Shown: positions 42,411-51,058, counted from the stretch's first letter. The stretch is 64,000 nucleotides of DNA from Desulfoferrobacter suflitae (GCF_022603395.1 NZ_JAIBKA010000008.1:186001-250000); one strand, 5' to 3'. Made by a program: numbers and translations. Notes: generated from the letters alone by a model not told the origin.

Positions 42411-42440
42411 AAAAAAAAACCCGAGCCAAGCTCGGGTTTT
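42411..42440 (-). terminator. Attenuator-type intrinsic terminator in the leader of the 53-residue gene
   Basis: ACCCGAGC (42419-42426) pairs with GCTCGGGT (42430-42437) around a 3-base loop, with further A/T pairs, and is followed on the minus strand by nine T. It lies 34 bases upstream of the ATG at 42377 and downstream of the promoter at 42623-42650. Transcripts must read through it to express the gene. Confidence 0.85.
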
Positions 42441-42463
42441 ATTAAAGGCACTATATCACCTTT

Positions 42464-42580
42464 CTAGAGGAAGGCGCGCACCCTCCCCTCGTGCAAAACC
42501 CTATCAACAGGTTCTTGGCTCAAACAACTTAAAGTGAATCGCGTGTTGCTCTTACTACTACTGGGGTCGTCCATTCTCAT
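42464..42580 (-). CDS. Possible 38-codon leader peptide
   Basis: A small open frame in the leader (MRMDDPSSSKSNTRFTLSC..., ending HEGRVRAFL) between the promoter and the attenuator. AAGAGA precedes the ATG, which is a weak ribosome binding site. Serine codons are clustered (AGT AGT AGT AAG AGC). The frame covers the segment that could pair with the terminator. It could be an attenuation peptide or coincidence. Confidence 0.3.
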   Translation of the reverse strand: MRMDDPSSSKSNTRFTLSCLSQEPVDRVLHEGRVRAFL

Positions 42581-42622
42581 TCTCTTGTGATCGTAACTGC
42601 AATGTTCACCTAAAACGTGCAC

Positions 42623-42650
42623 AGTTTACCAGCAACAATCCATATGTCAA
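42623..42650 (-). promoter_or_regulatory. Sigma70-type promoter of the attenuated small-gene unit
   Basis: Minus strand: perfect -35 TTGACA (42650-42645), 16-base spacer, -10 TAAACT (42628-42623) preceded by an extended-10 TGG. The predicted start near 42616 gives a leader of about 240 bases before the ATG at 42377. Confidence 0.7.
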
Positions 42651-42736
42651 TACATATTAGGGCACTTTCATGCGAAAGTCAAATCCGCCGGCGGCAACCG
42701 CACTTGACCCCTTCATGAGGAGTGAAGCGCCAGGAG

Positions 42737-43291
42737 TCAGCCGGGCAGGGTATCCTCCTCATCCAGGCAGGCATCAAACCATTCAGCCGGATTCCCCTTC
42801 TCACAACAATACAGCAGCTTTTTGCAGACCAGCCGGTCCGTCGGGAACGCCAAGGTTTCCGGCAGGCTGTCAAGTGGAAAATAGCGGGCCTCACTGGCAT
42901 CCGATCCAGCTTTCAACCGGCCTGCCGAACGTCTCCCCCAAAACCACACGCCCACGGTCTGATGTTCGCGGTCGTGGAAATTTGAATGGACGGCAAAAAC
43001 CGGCCCAAGGGTTACCTCCAGCCCCGTTTCTTCTTTGAATTCGCGCTGCGCCGCATCCCGAATATCCTCATCCCACTCCACATGGCCGCACGGAATACAC
43101 CACATTCCGTCATAGGATCCTATGCGACGCACCAAAAGCAACTCATTCCTCTCCAGCAGGATCACCGCGACACCCACGGTAGGATTACGGTAGTGAATCT
43201 TCTCGCACACGGGGCAGTAAAGTCGCGGTCTGGCATGTGACCGCAACTCTGTAAGAGGAGTCCCACAGCCGGGGCAAAATCGAAAGTTCAT
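42737..43291 (-). CDS. NUDIX hydrolase with N-terminal zinc ribbon
   Basis: 184 residues. Two CxxC pairs (FCPGCGTPL and YCPVCEK, residues 6-9 and 26-29) form a zinc ribbon as in NudC-like enzymes. A perfect Nudix box follows, [23 protein letters not shown] (G-x5-E-x7-REFxEExGL), near residues 69-91. These enzymes hydrolyse nucleoside diphosphates linked to X; an ADP-ribose, NADH or sugar-nucleotide substrate is possible. It stands alone on the minus strand, 71 bases after the guanylyltransferase gene end. Confidence 0.9.
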   Translation of the reverse strand: MNFRFCPGCGTPLTELRSHARPRLYCPVCEKIHYRNPTVGVAVILLERNELLLVRRIGSYDGMWCIPCGHVEWDEDIRDAAQREFKEETGLEVTLGPVFAVHSNFHDREHQTVGVWFWGRRSAGRLKAGSDASEARYFPLDSLPETLAFPTDRLVCKKLLYCCEKGNPAEWFDACLDEEDTLPG

Positions 43292-43362
43292 GCCGGTTCC
43301 CTATGAGGATAAGAATTATCGTTTGGTCCGTCGGCAAAGCTCATACCCGTTGCAGGGCAAGT

Positions 43363-44433
43363 TCACAGCAGATCCTTCGAAGCGGATTCTTTCAGTCGCT
43401 CCACGATTCTCTTCACCTCCTGGCTCTTATTGAGATCGGCGACAAGCAGCGCGTCTTCCGTATCTACCACCAGGACATTGGTGAGACCCAAAACCGCCAG
43501 AAACCTTTTGCCGCGAGAGACGACAAAAGAGTCTTTAGAGTCCAGCAGCAGTGTATCGCCTTCTCCTATGTTGCCCAAATCGTCCCGGTCATGTTCCTTT
43601 CTCACCTCATAGAGACTGTACCATGAGCCCACATCGCTCCATCCGCACTCGCTGGGAACGACGTAGACCGGCTGGGTGGTTTTCTCCATTATGGCATAAT
43701 CGAATGAAATTGCCTCCGTATTGCCATACAAGGCTTGCAGTGCCTCAGGGAATTCGGTTGTGTCGAAGGCCGCGCGCAATTTTTCGAGGCCCCGGGCAAA
43801 GGAAGGCATGTATGAAGTGAATTCCGCCAGCAAGGTCCGGGGAGTTGCCACAAAAATACCTGCGTTCCAGAAATAGCTTCCCCGGGCAAGATAGTCCGCA
43901 GCCATTTCCGGATTGGGCTTTTCAACAAATGTCCTGACCCGATACAGATTGTTTTCTTCCGGCTCTGCAGCCCGCTCAATATACCCGTAACCCGTCTCCG
44001 ATCTGGTAGGAATAATACCCAGTGTCACGATGGCACCTCGCGCGGCCGCCTGGGCCGCCTGGACAAGCCCCGAGCGAAACACCTCGGGCCGGGCGATGTA
44101 GTGATCCGCCGGAACAATCACGATTGGGTCCTTTCCTCCCAAATGCTCGACATATTTGGCGGCAAGACCTATGCAAGGGGCGGTATTGCGTCCCGCGGGC
44201 TCGGCCAGGATTCGCACCGCACGCCCGGCAAAAAGCCTTTCGGTCTCGGCCAGATGCTGTTGCCCAATGACCAGGATGATGTGATCATCGGGGGCAAGAG
44301 GCCGAATTCGCTCGTAGGTTTCGACAATCATTGCCCTGTCGCCGACAATATTGAGAAACTGCTTTGGCAGAGATTCCCTGCTGGCCGGCCAGAAACGCGT
44401 GCCGGATCCCCCCGCCATGATGACGATATACAT
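43363..44433 (-). CDS. manC: Mannose-1-phosphate guanylyltransferase
   Basis: 356 residues from MYIVIMAGGSGTRFWPASR; AAGGAGGTG sits before this ATG and earlier in-frame codons to 44472 are not needed. It makes GDP-mannose from GTP and mannose-1-P. Motifs: GGSGTRFWP with the following ESLPKQF near residues 8-28 (nucleotide site), PADHYI (metal Asp), GIIPTRSETGYGYIE, and FVEKP near 160. The protein stops after the nucleotidyltransferase and left-handed beta-helix part, so it lacks the isomerase domain of type II enzymes. It cooperates with the phosphomannomutase 39901-41253. The 242-base upstream gap is featureless. Confidence 0.92.
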   Translation of the reverse strand: MYIVIMAGGSGTRFWPASRESLPKQFLNIVGDRAMIVETYERIRPLAPDDHIILVIGQQHLAETERLFAGRAVRILAEPAGRNTAPCIGLAAKYVEHLGGKDPIVIVPADHYIARPEVFRSGLVQAAQAAARGAIVTLGIIPTRSETGYGYIERAAEPEENNLYRVRTFVEKPNPEMAADYLARGSYFWNAGIFVATPRTLLAEFTSYMPSFARGLEKLRAAFDTTEFPEALQALYGNTEAISFDYAIMEKTTQPVYVVPSECGWSDVGSWYSLYEVRKEHDRDDLGNIGEGDTLLLDSKDSFVVSRGKRFLAVLGLTNVLVVDTEDALLVADLNKSQEVKRIVERLKESASKDLL

Positions 44434-44675
44434 GCACACCTCCTTGATTTTCAGCCTACAGGCTAAGAACATTTACTGCGGTTGTGGCATCGCCGCGGCA
44501 AAAGGACCAGCCTGGTATGGGGAATTGCTTGATTTACCCTGGTCAAGATTTGTGCTGCGGAAAACCGGAAACTCCGAATCCAAATCAGCGACAGATTCCA
44601 ATCCGGAGAATACCAACGGATCAAGTGAATGTGCGTTGATGAGAAGTTATTTCATTCCTGTGTGCGGGTGCCGAA

Positions 44676-45623
44676 TCATTCCTCCAGCCGTGTCGCCCAT
44701 AATGGATCGAGTATCTTCTGGTTTTCCAGCTTGAGGCAGGCGTAGATGGTTTGATTTAGCGGCGTTTCTACTCCCACTTCGTTACCCAGTTTCACCACCA
44801 TGCCGTTGAGCGCCTCGATCTCCATGGGCCTCCGCCATTCCAGATCGCGCAGCATTGAACACTTGAACTTCTTGTTATAGGATTCCGCCAGACTGACCGA
44901 TTCGGCAAGGACTTGATCGGGTAAATCGATGCCTTTGGATCGAGCAAGAACTTCCACTTCGCGCATAACGCTCACAACCAATTCGCGTGTTTCCGGGCAG
45001 CCCAGGACCAAACCCAGCGGGGCTCGGGAAAGAGTCGTGACGCCGTGCACGGCACAAATAAACAGGAACTTTGACCACAGGACCTGGCCTATGTTATTGC
45101 TCAGCTCAGCGTCGATACCCGCTCCCTGGAATGTCTGCAGTATTTTGGTGGATCTCTCGGTCGCTTGTTGGCTTCTCTCTCCAAAAACTATGCGTCCGGG
45201 ATTTCCCATGTGAGCAATGACTCCAGGCGAAGCAATGGAGGCCTCGACATAACAAGTCCCCTCCAACACTTTTTCATCGCCGTAGAACCGGCCGATCTTC
45301 CGGGCGTTGTCGATGCCGTTTTGAAGGCTCAAAATGACCGTGTCATCCTCCACCATCGGGGCTGCAAATCTGGCAGCAGCGGTCGTATCGAAGGATTTTA
45401 CGCAAACCAGGAGCAAATCAACCGGGCCGATTTCGTGAGGCTCCGAGGTGGCATGAATCATTACTCGAAAGCTACCGCCGCTGGACACCACTTGCAGGCC
45501 TTCTTCCTGAATGGCCTGAAGATGCTTGCCACGAGCCAAAAAGTGAATATCCACACCCGCCCGCGCAAGGAGACCCCCAAAGTACCCGCCTACTCCACCC
45601 GTGCCGATTACCCCGATTTTCAT
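44676..45623 (-). CDS. panE: 2-dehydropantoate 2-reductase (ketopantoate reductase)
   Basis: 315 residues from MKIGVIGTGGVGGYFGG; AGAGGAGC precedes this ATG and the open frame to 45749 is rejected. NADPH-binding motif GTGGVGGYFGG at the N-terminus, DLLLVCVKSFDTTAAA near residue 68, LQNGIDN near 96, and a C-terminal domain with WSKFLFICAVHGVTTLSRAPLG near 177 (Lys and the conserved N/S region) and DLEWRRPMEIEALNGMVVKLG near 250. It reduces ketopantoate for coenzyme A synthesis; some relatives act on other 2-oxo acids. CoaBC is encoded 11 kb away in the same window. Confidence 0.88.
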   Translation of the reverse strand: MKIGVIGTGGVGGYFGGLLARAGVDIHFLARGKHLQAIQEEGLQVVSSGGSFRVMIHATSEPHEIGPVDLLLVCVKSFDTTAAARFAAPMVEDDTVILSLQNGIDNARKIGRFYGDEKVLEGTCYVEASIASPGVIAHMGNPGRIVFGERSQQATERSTKILQTFQGAGIDAELSNNIGQVLWSKFLFICAVHGVTTLSRAPLGLVLGCPETRELVVSVMREVEVLARSKGIDLPDQVLAESVSLAESYNKKFKCSMLRDLEWRRPMEIEALNGMVVKLGNEVGVETPLNQTIYACLKLENQKILDPLWATRLEE

Positions 45624-45918
45624 CGAATGCTCCTCTTTACCTCTGTTGGTCCTTAATCTATCGAAGAGTTGTCGCATTAGTGCGCGTAATTTATTTTGTT
45701 GGATGTGAATGTAGAGGAAGCAACTAATATTGCAGCAAGCTCCAGACAAAACGTGAATATTTATACATTCAACGATTTTCTACGTCAAACCAAACTCTCG
45801 TCTCCGGGGCTAACTCTGCAATTTGTTCGATACAGCCACAATACAGCGTGTGGCGGACGCCCGTAGAGGGTTTTCCCGTCGGTCAACGGGAGAGGGGGAC
45901 CTGAGCCGCCCTGAGCTT

Positions 45919-45938
45919 ATGCCGGGTCGTTCCGGCAT
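45919..45938. other. Short perfect hairpin in a 551-base intergenic region
   Basis: ATGCCGG (45919-45925) pairs with CCGGCAT (45932-45938). It lies in the gap 45624-46174, where two overlapping minus frames look non-coding. It may be part of a dispersed repeat or an RNA; nothing else is recognised there except the promoter at 46043. Confidence 0.3.
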
Positions 45939-46042
45939 GGGCATAAAATGAGGCCGCGATGGCCGAATGCACGCGAGGATGAGCCCGGGGTGATAAGAAC
46001 TGACCATGAGGGTGCGAATCGCATTGAACCCATGGAAAAATT

Positions 46043-46072
46043 TTGACAAGGAACCACAAGCATGCCTATATG
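46043..46072 (+). promoter_or_regulatory. Candidate promoter of the CysK-CysRS-like fusion gene
   Basis: Perfect -35 TTGACA (46043-46048) and -10 TATATG at 46067-46072 with an 18-base spacer (CTATAT at 17). Transcription would begin near 46080, leaving a leader of about 95 bases that can form a small CTG-C-TGG/CCA-GA-CAG hairpin. Confidence 0.5.
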
Positions 46073-46174
46073 TTTTCCTCGCCCAAAGCTGCTGGATAAA
46101 AAACCAGACAGAATGACCCGTTTGCCAGCAAGCCGGAAGTTTGCAGCCACACACAAAATAAAAGCGCAACGGCA

Positions 46175-48505
46175 ATGAAGAACCTCTTTGATAATATATT
46201 GGGATGTATTGGGAACACTCCTCTGGTCCGTTTGAATCGAGTCAATCCCAATCCGACAGTGACACTCTACGCCAAGCTGGAAGCGAAGAATCCGGGCGGA
46301 TCCATCAAGGACCGTCCGGCTCTGGCGATGATTGAATCTGCCGAGAAAGAGGGTTTGCTCACTCACGACAAAATCCTCATCGAGGCCACAAGCGGCAACA
46401 CCGGCATCGGACTGGCCATAGTAGCTGCGGTAAAAGGGTATCACCTGCTGCTTGCCATGCCGGAGACTGCCAGCATGGAACGGCAGAAGATTCTCAAGGC
46501 CTTAGGAGCCGAATTACTGCTCACACCCGGAGGATTGGGAACAGACGGGGCCATCGAAGAAGTCTACAACCTGGTGCGCCAGAACCCGGAACGATATTTC
46601 ATGCCCGACCAGTTCAACAATCCTGCCAATCCCCTCGCCCATTATGTCGGCACAGGCCCGGAAATATTCGAGCAGACGGATGGGCAAGTCGATGTGGTAA
46701 TCGTCACGCTGGGCACAACGGGCACGGCCATGGGGATCGTTCATGCTCTGAAAGAGAGGAGACCTGACATTGAAGTCATCGGGATAGAGCCCTATCCCGG
46801 GCACAAGATTCAGGGGCTCAAGAACATGAAGGAATCATACGTTCCAGGAATATTCGATCGCCACAAGTTGGACAGAATCATCCATGTCCGGGATGAAGAA
46901 GCGTTCGAGATGGCCAGGCGACTGGCGCGGGAGGAAGGAATTTTTGCGGGAATGAGCTCGGGAGCCGCCGTGGCAGGGGCGGTGCAAATCGCATCCGAAC
47001 GGAGCTCAGGGCTGATTGTGGCCGTGCTTCCGGACGGCGGAGATCGCTACCTGAGCACTAATCTTTTCACCACTATGCTGGAACCGGATTTTTGTCTCTT
47101 TGATGTTCTGCAAAGGAAAAAGATCGACTTCAAGCCCGTCCAGGAAGGCAAGGTGCGCATATTCGTTACCGGCCCGCCCCTCGACCAGCACCTGACCCTG
47201 CAAGAAGCGAGACGCTTTCTGGTGGCGGATCTGCTCAGTCGCTTCCTTGCCTTCAAGGGGTTTTCCGTCAATCAGGTCATGCATATCCCCGATCTGGACA
47301 GTCGGACAATTCAGGGGGCCCTTGCGGAAAATTCCGAGCTTTCCGACTATGCACAAAGACAACTGGATAATTTCCTTGCGGATCTGGATTTGCTGGCAAT
47401 CCAGAGGGCCTACAGTTATCCCCGCACCTCGGAGAACCTGGAAGCGATCACTGAGTTTGTCCGATCGCTCATTGCCAAAGGTTTTGCCTACGAGAAACTG
47501 CGCTCCGTTTATTACAATATTTCCCAGAGCAAAGACTACGGCAGACTGTCAAAGATCAACCTGAAGAAGATTCGTCTGGGCGCAACTGTTGATCTGGAAG
47601 CTTACGAAAAGTTAAATCCGCGCGACTTCACCCTGCTCAAACGGGCCACCCTGGCGGAGCTCAAACGCGGGAGCTATGTCAAAACCGAGTGGGGCAATGT
47701 CCTCCCTACCTGGCATATCGCAGCGGCATCCATAGCACTTCATCATCTCGGCTCGCCCATCGACGTGCAGATCAGCAGCAGCGATTTCCTGTTCCCACAC
47801 CTGGAAAACATTCGCGCCATCGGTGAGTCGCTGACCGGTCTCTCCTTCGCTCAAACCTGGATGCTCTGTGCCCGCATATGGACGGAAAGAGACGGGAAAG
47901 AACAAAGTCATTTCGATGAAAATCTGTCCATCCGCGAATTGATCAAAATGGGCAATACTCCATCGGAAATCCGCTACTGGCTGTTGAGCACACATTATCG
48001 CAAGGCCATTAACGCTACCCCCGAAAACTTGATGAATGCCACCCAGGGCTATCACCGACTGGTCGAATTCATCCATCGCCTGCAGCGCACTCGTGGCGAG
48101 GGCAGAGAGCATACGCTGATTCCGGAAATGCTGTATCGGCTGGAGCAGGATTTTTTGGCGGCACTGGAAGACGATCTCAACACACCCAATGCCCTGGCGG
48201 CTCTGTTCAAGTTCAGCCGCCAGGCAAACCCGCTGCTTGACAGCGGCGACTTGAGCCGGGAACAACGCCGGCAGATCCTCGCAAGCATGCAAAAACTGGA
48301 TCGTGTTCTGGGGATTTTTGATTTTGCGGTTGAGCCCTTAGACTCGGAAGAGGAGGCCCTGATTGCCAGGCGCGAAGAGGCTCGAGCCCAGGGACGATGG
48401 GAGGAAGCGGATGCATTGAGAGATCACCTGAGGGGGCGCGGCATCCGGGTTATCGACACCCCCGTAGGCACCCGCTGGGAGCGGCTGCAAAATTTCGCCA
48501 ACTAG
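46175..48505 (+). CDS. Fusion of cysteine synthase and a degenerate cysteinyl-tRNA synthetase-like domain
   Basis: 776 residues. N-terminal domain (1-300): PLP cysteine synthase/CBS fold with Lys45 in GGSIKDRPA, TSGNTGIGLA at 72-81 and the phosphate loop GTTGTAMG at 180-187, apparently complete. C-terminal domain (about 303-776): full-length CysRS relative (LFDVLQRKKIDFKPVQEGKVRIFVTGP, TSENLEAITEFVRSLIAKGFAYE, WLLSTHYRKAI, DALRDHLRGRGIRVIDTPVGTRWE). Its catalytic parts are lost: Thr332 replaces a zinc Cys, LTLQEARR (340-347) replaces HIGNARP, WHIAAAS (513-519) replaces WHIECSA and KEQSH (575-579) replaces KMSKS. The synthetase part is probably inactive, with a regulatory or binding role. The ATG has only a weak Shine-Dalgarno. 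Confidence 0.9.
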   Translation: MKNLFDNILGCIGNTPLVRLNRVNPNPTVTLYAKLEAKNPGGSIKDRPALAMIESAEKEGLLTHDKILIEATSGNTGIGLAIVAAVKGYHLLLAMPETASMERQKILKALGAELLLTPGGLGTDGAIEEVYNLVRQNPERYFMPDQFNNPANPLAHYVGTGPEIFEQTDGQVDVVIVTLGTTGTAMGIVHALKERRPDIEVIGIEPYPGHKIQGLKNMKESYVPGIFDRHKLDRIIHVRDEEAFEMARRLAREEGIFAGMSSGAAVAGAVQIASERSSGLIVAVLPDGGDRYLSTNLFTTMLEPDFCLFDVLQRKKIDFKPVQEGKVRIFVTGPPLDQHLTLQEARRFLVADLLSRFLAFKGFSVNQVMHIPDLDSRTIQGALAENSELSDYAQRQLDNFLADLDLLAIQRAYSYPRTSENLEAITEFVRSLIAKGFAYEKLRSVYYNISQSKDYGRLSKINLKKIRLGATVDLEAYEKLNPRDFTLLKRATLAELKRGSYVKTEWGNVLPTWHIAAASIALHHLGSPIDVQISSSDFLFPHLENIRAIGESLTGLSFAQTWMLCARIWTERDGKEQSHFDENLSIRELIKMGNTPSEIRYWLLSTHYRKAINATPENLMNATQGYHRLVEFIHRLQRTRGEGREHTLIPEMLYRLEQDFLAALEDDLNTPNALAALFKFSRQANPLLDSGDLSREQRRQILASMQKLDRVLGIFDFAVEPLDSEEEALIARREEARAQGRWEEADALRDHLRGRGIRVIDTPVGTRWERLQNFAN

Positions 48506-48563
48506 GCGCAGGCGATATCTTGCCGCACGAGCACCATCACGCCGCACTCAGCTCAGCGCAACC

Positions 48564-48592
48564 AACAGGGCAACCACCCCGGTTGCCCTGTT
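48564..48592. terminator. Perfect 12-bp hairpin between convergent genes
   Basis: AACAGGGCAACC (48564-48575) and GGTTGCCCTGTT (48581-48592) flank a 5-base loop between the fusion gene stop and the aldolase stop. There is no long T-run, but the position indicates a bidirectional terminator. Confidence 0.7.
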
Positions 48593-48613
48593 AGGTCACC
48601 GGCAGGCTCGAAC

Positions 48614-49747
48614 TCATGCAAAATCCCAAACGGATTCGGCCAGTCCAATCGAGCGTGTCGCCTCAAACAGGCGGATGGCTTCTTCGTAGGCATGGTCCGT
48701 GATGCGCTTCTTGAAAGAAAGGGGCAAAGCGTTCATCTGGGCGGCAAACACTTTATTGGCTTTTTTTATGTTGCCCGCCGTATTGCCCGTTTCCTGCGCC
48801 CAAGCGCACATCTCCCGCCACAGTTCGTCGGGTACTCCCCGATAGGGCCGCTTGATGTACTCGCGCTGTTCGGTGGTGATGGCGTTGCCGTTTTGAGTCA
48901 TGGCAAGACCGAATGAGATGTTCTGCCACAAAGTGCCCACGTTGCCCTTGCGAATTCCGTACTGGATGAATGTCGAAATCTTGTCAACCGAAGTTCCGGT
49001 GATGCCGTGTTGGGCAATATCAACCGACCAGGGCTGAATGGCCTGCCAAATCCTCCGGGTCAAATCCAGTTGAATCCCTTCCTGTGCCGTACCGAAATAG
49101 GTTCCGTGGATTGAGCCATTATTGATGGCGAGCAAATTGGGATGAATGCCGTTCTTATCCAGTTCGCGGATAAACCATTCCGCCTCTTCCGGCTGGGTGA
49201 AACCTTCACTGCTGCCACTTTTCGCCCCGATCTCACCCAACTCTACTTCCAAGTTGAGGCCCTGCGCGGTTATCGACTTGGCTAACTGCGAGGTAGCCGT
49301 CAGGTTCTTTTCGTTCTCCATGTGAGAGGCGTCAATGGCAAAAGAAGTAAAACCCGCCGCGATTTCCTCCTCAATAAGGGCATGGACGGACTCTACCTCC
49401 TGAGGGCTCTTCACCGTGATGTGATCGCCGTGAATGGCAAACGGTACACTGGTATTTCCCAGCCTCTCGTTTTCCGCAACAATAAACTCGGCAAAGCCGG
49501 CGGGCGTAAACTCTGTGTAACTCAGCTCTGATTTGGCAATTTCATACATCACCGGCGATTGACTGGACATCGAAGCCGTCACGATGCCTTCGACAGGCAA
49601 GCGGCAGCGGATGTTTGCCGCCATGATCATGGCATTGTGTTTCCTGGCGGCTTCAATCAGGGCTTTCCCATTGAACAGAGGAACGATGCTGTTGGGGAAC
49701 CTTTTCCGCACATTTTCCGGTCTCTTGTCTACACTCGATTTAACCAT
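48614..49747 (-). CDS. Class II fructose-bisphosphate aldolase-family protein
   Basis: 377 residues; GGAGGTGA before the ATG. Zinc-dependent TIM-barrel aldolase family: AIHGDHITVKSPQEVESV (near residues 103-120, with the HxDH metal/catalytic region), SFAIDASHMENEKNL, LEVELGEIGAKSGSSEGFTQPEEAEWF and LLAINNGSIHG with SVDIAQHGITGTS (second metal His). The motif order fits FbaA/GatY/KbaY relatives, but loop sequences differ from standard Fba, so the ketose substrate may be fructose-1,6-bisphosphate, tagatose-1,6-bisphosphate or another. The protein is soluble and cytoplasmic. It stands alone on the minus strand. The 49748-50044 gap shows no gene. Confidence 0.82.
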   Translation of the reverse strand: MVKSSVDKRPENVRKRFPNSIVPLFNGKALIEAARKHNAMIMAANIRCRLPVEGIVTASMSSQSPVMYEIAKSELSYTEFTPAGFAEFIVAENERLGNTSVPFAIHGDHITVKSPQEVESVHALIEEEIAAGFTSFAIDASHMENEKNLTATSQLAKSITAQGLNLEVELGEIGAKSGSSEGFTQPEEAEWFIRELDKNGIHPNLLAINNGSIHGTYFGTAQEGIQLDLTRRIWQAIQPWSVDIAQHGITGTSVDKISTFIQYGIRKGNVGTLWQNISFGLAMTQNGNAITTEQREYIKRPYRGVPDELWREMCAWAQETGNTAGNIKKANKVFAAQMNALPLSFKKRITDHAYEEAIRLFEATRSIGLAESVWDFA

Positions 49748-50044
49748 TTTGGGTCACCTCCACTTTGAATTGTGGGCAATAAGGGATTACCCGAACAATG
49801 TTGCCATGCGGCAAGCACAAAAACTTTACCTGGTTTTGGGGTGCAAGTCACTCAAAACCGATCAGGCCATGTAGCTGAAGGTCAAGCCGGGGTGACACGC
49901 GAGGGGCCCTTTCCCGGTTCAGGAAAAATCTCAAGGACCTTCAGCGACGATAAAATCTCCTTGATCTAAGCCCTCTGAATCTCTATTGTACAGCGGACTT
50001 TGACGACGATGCGCAATTTCAAGGGATATTGGGACACGTTCTGC

Positions 50045-50992
50045 ATGAAAACAATCACAACATTGCTCCTGCTGCTGGCGCTGACAGCACTTTTTGCCCG
50101 CGAATCTCTCGCAGAAGATCCGTTTACCGCAGAAATCGTTCGGTACTCTTATCAAATTCCAAATCAAACGGTGATCGGAGATCCTTCTAGCTATCTCGTC
50201 CAGAACAAGGACACCATGCTCGATATAGGCAGGCACAAAGGACTCGGCTACAACGAAGTCAATCTGCTCTATCCCGAAATGGATCCCTGGATCCCTCCCT
50301 ATGGCAAACATATCATCGCCCCGACCTTTTGGGTTCTGCCCCCCACAACCCATGAACAATTGGTCATCAACCTTCCCGAATTGCGACTCTATTACTTCAA
50401 CCGTGCAAGCGGCACCGTTCAGACCTATCCCATCGGCATCGGCGACGAGGGCTGGGAAAGTCCTCTCGGCACGTTCCATATCACTGAAAAACGCCCCAAC
50501 CCCGCATGGTACATTCCCAAGTCGCTGCAAGCCAAGTATGGCATGGCGGTCATGCCGCCGGGACCGGCCAACCCGCTGGGCGAGTATATGATGAAGTTTT
50601 CAGCCGGTCCTTACGGCGTTCACGGCACCGCCATGCCATGGGGTGTCGGTAGACTGGTCAGTCATGGCTGCATCCGATGCTACCCGGAACACATAAGGCT
50701 TTTGTTTCCCCAGGTCAGTATCGGCACTAAACTGGAGATCATCTACGAGCCAATCAAATTCGGGCAAAAGGACGGTCTGATTTTTGTCGAAGCACACCCC
50801 GATGTCTATCGCAAAATTCCTGACTATTATGCCTTTGCCATGGAAAAGCTGAAGCACTATCCACTGGCCCAGCGCATTGACCAGAGGCGATTCTGGGTGG
50901 CTATTACCCTGCAAAGCGGCGTACCGATAAACGTTTCGACGCCCCCCGCATATGACTTCGGGCGTATGATGATTGAGACAGATCAAGACTGA
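50045..50992 (+). CDS. L,D-transpeptidase (YkuD domain), exported
   Basis: 315 residues from MKTITTLLLLLALTALFARESLAED, a signal peptide cut near residue 24; the frame opens 15 codons earlier without support. A LysM-like N-terminal part (SSYLVQNKDTMLDIGRHKGLGYNEVNLLYPEMDPWIPPYGKHIIAPT) precedes the YkuD catalytic domain (about 105-220: LVINLPELRLYYF, GWESPLGTFHITEKRPNPAWYIP, VHGTAMPWGVGRLVSHGCIRCYPEHIRLLF). The catalytic Cys and His are present. It would make 3-3 crosslinks or attach lipoproteins to peptidoglycan in the periplasm. A C-terminal extension (230-315) is usual for ErfK/YbiS-like relatives. Confidence 0.9.
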   Translation: MKTITTLLLLLALTALFARESLAEDPFTAEIVRYSYQIPNQTVIGDPSSYLVQNKDTMLDIGRHKGLGYNEVNLLYPEMDPWIPPYGKHIIAPTFWVLPPTTHEQLVINLPELRLYYFNRASGTVQTYPIGIGDEGWESPLGTFHITEKRPNPAWYIPKSLQAKYGMAVMPPGPANPLGEYMMKFSAGPYGVHGTAMPWGVGRLVSHGCIRCYPEHIRLLFPQVSIGTKLEIIYEPIKFGQKDGLIFVEAHPDVYRKIPDYYAFAMEKLKHYPLAQRIDQRRFWVAITLQSGVPINVSTPPAYDFGRMMIETDQD

Positions 50993-51058
50993 GCCCAGTT
51001 GAAATCAATTTGCTTCATTTCATAACGGTTGATTTTCAGAGTCCCGGTTTTAGGTGTG

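Noticed and set aside
42411-42616. 6S RNA or other known structured RNA in the small-gene leader
   Set aside because: The two ends do not pair into the long closing stem of 6S RNA, and no known riboswitch core was recognised. It is reported only as an uncharacterised attenuator-type leader.
45810-46444. Two overlapping minus-strand frames between panE and the cysteine synthase fusion
   Set aside because: No ribosome binding site, no domain, and the longer one runs into the antisense of the fusion gene. The sequence looks like a non-coding region with a hairpin.
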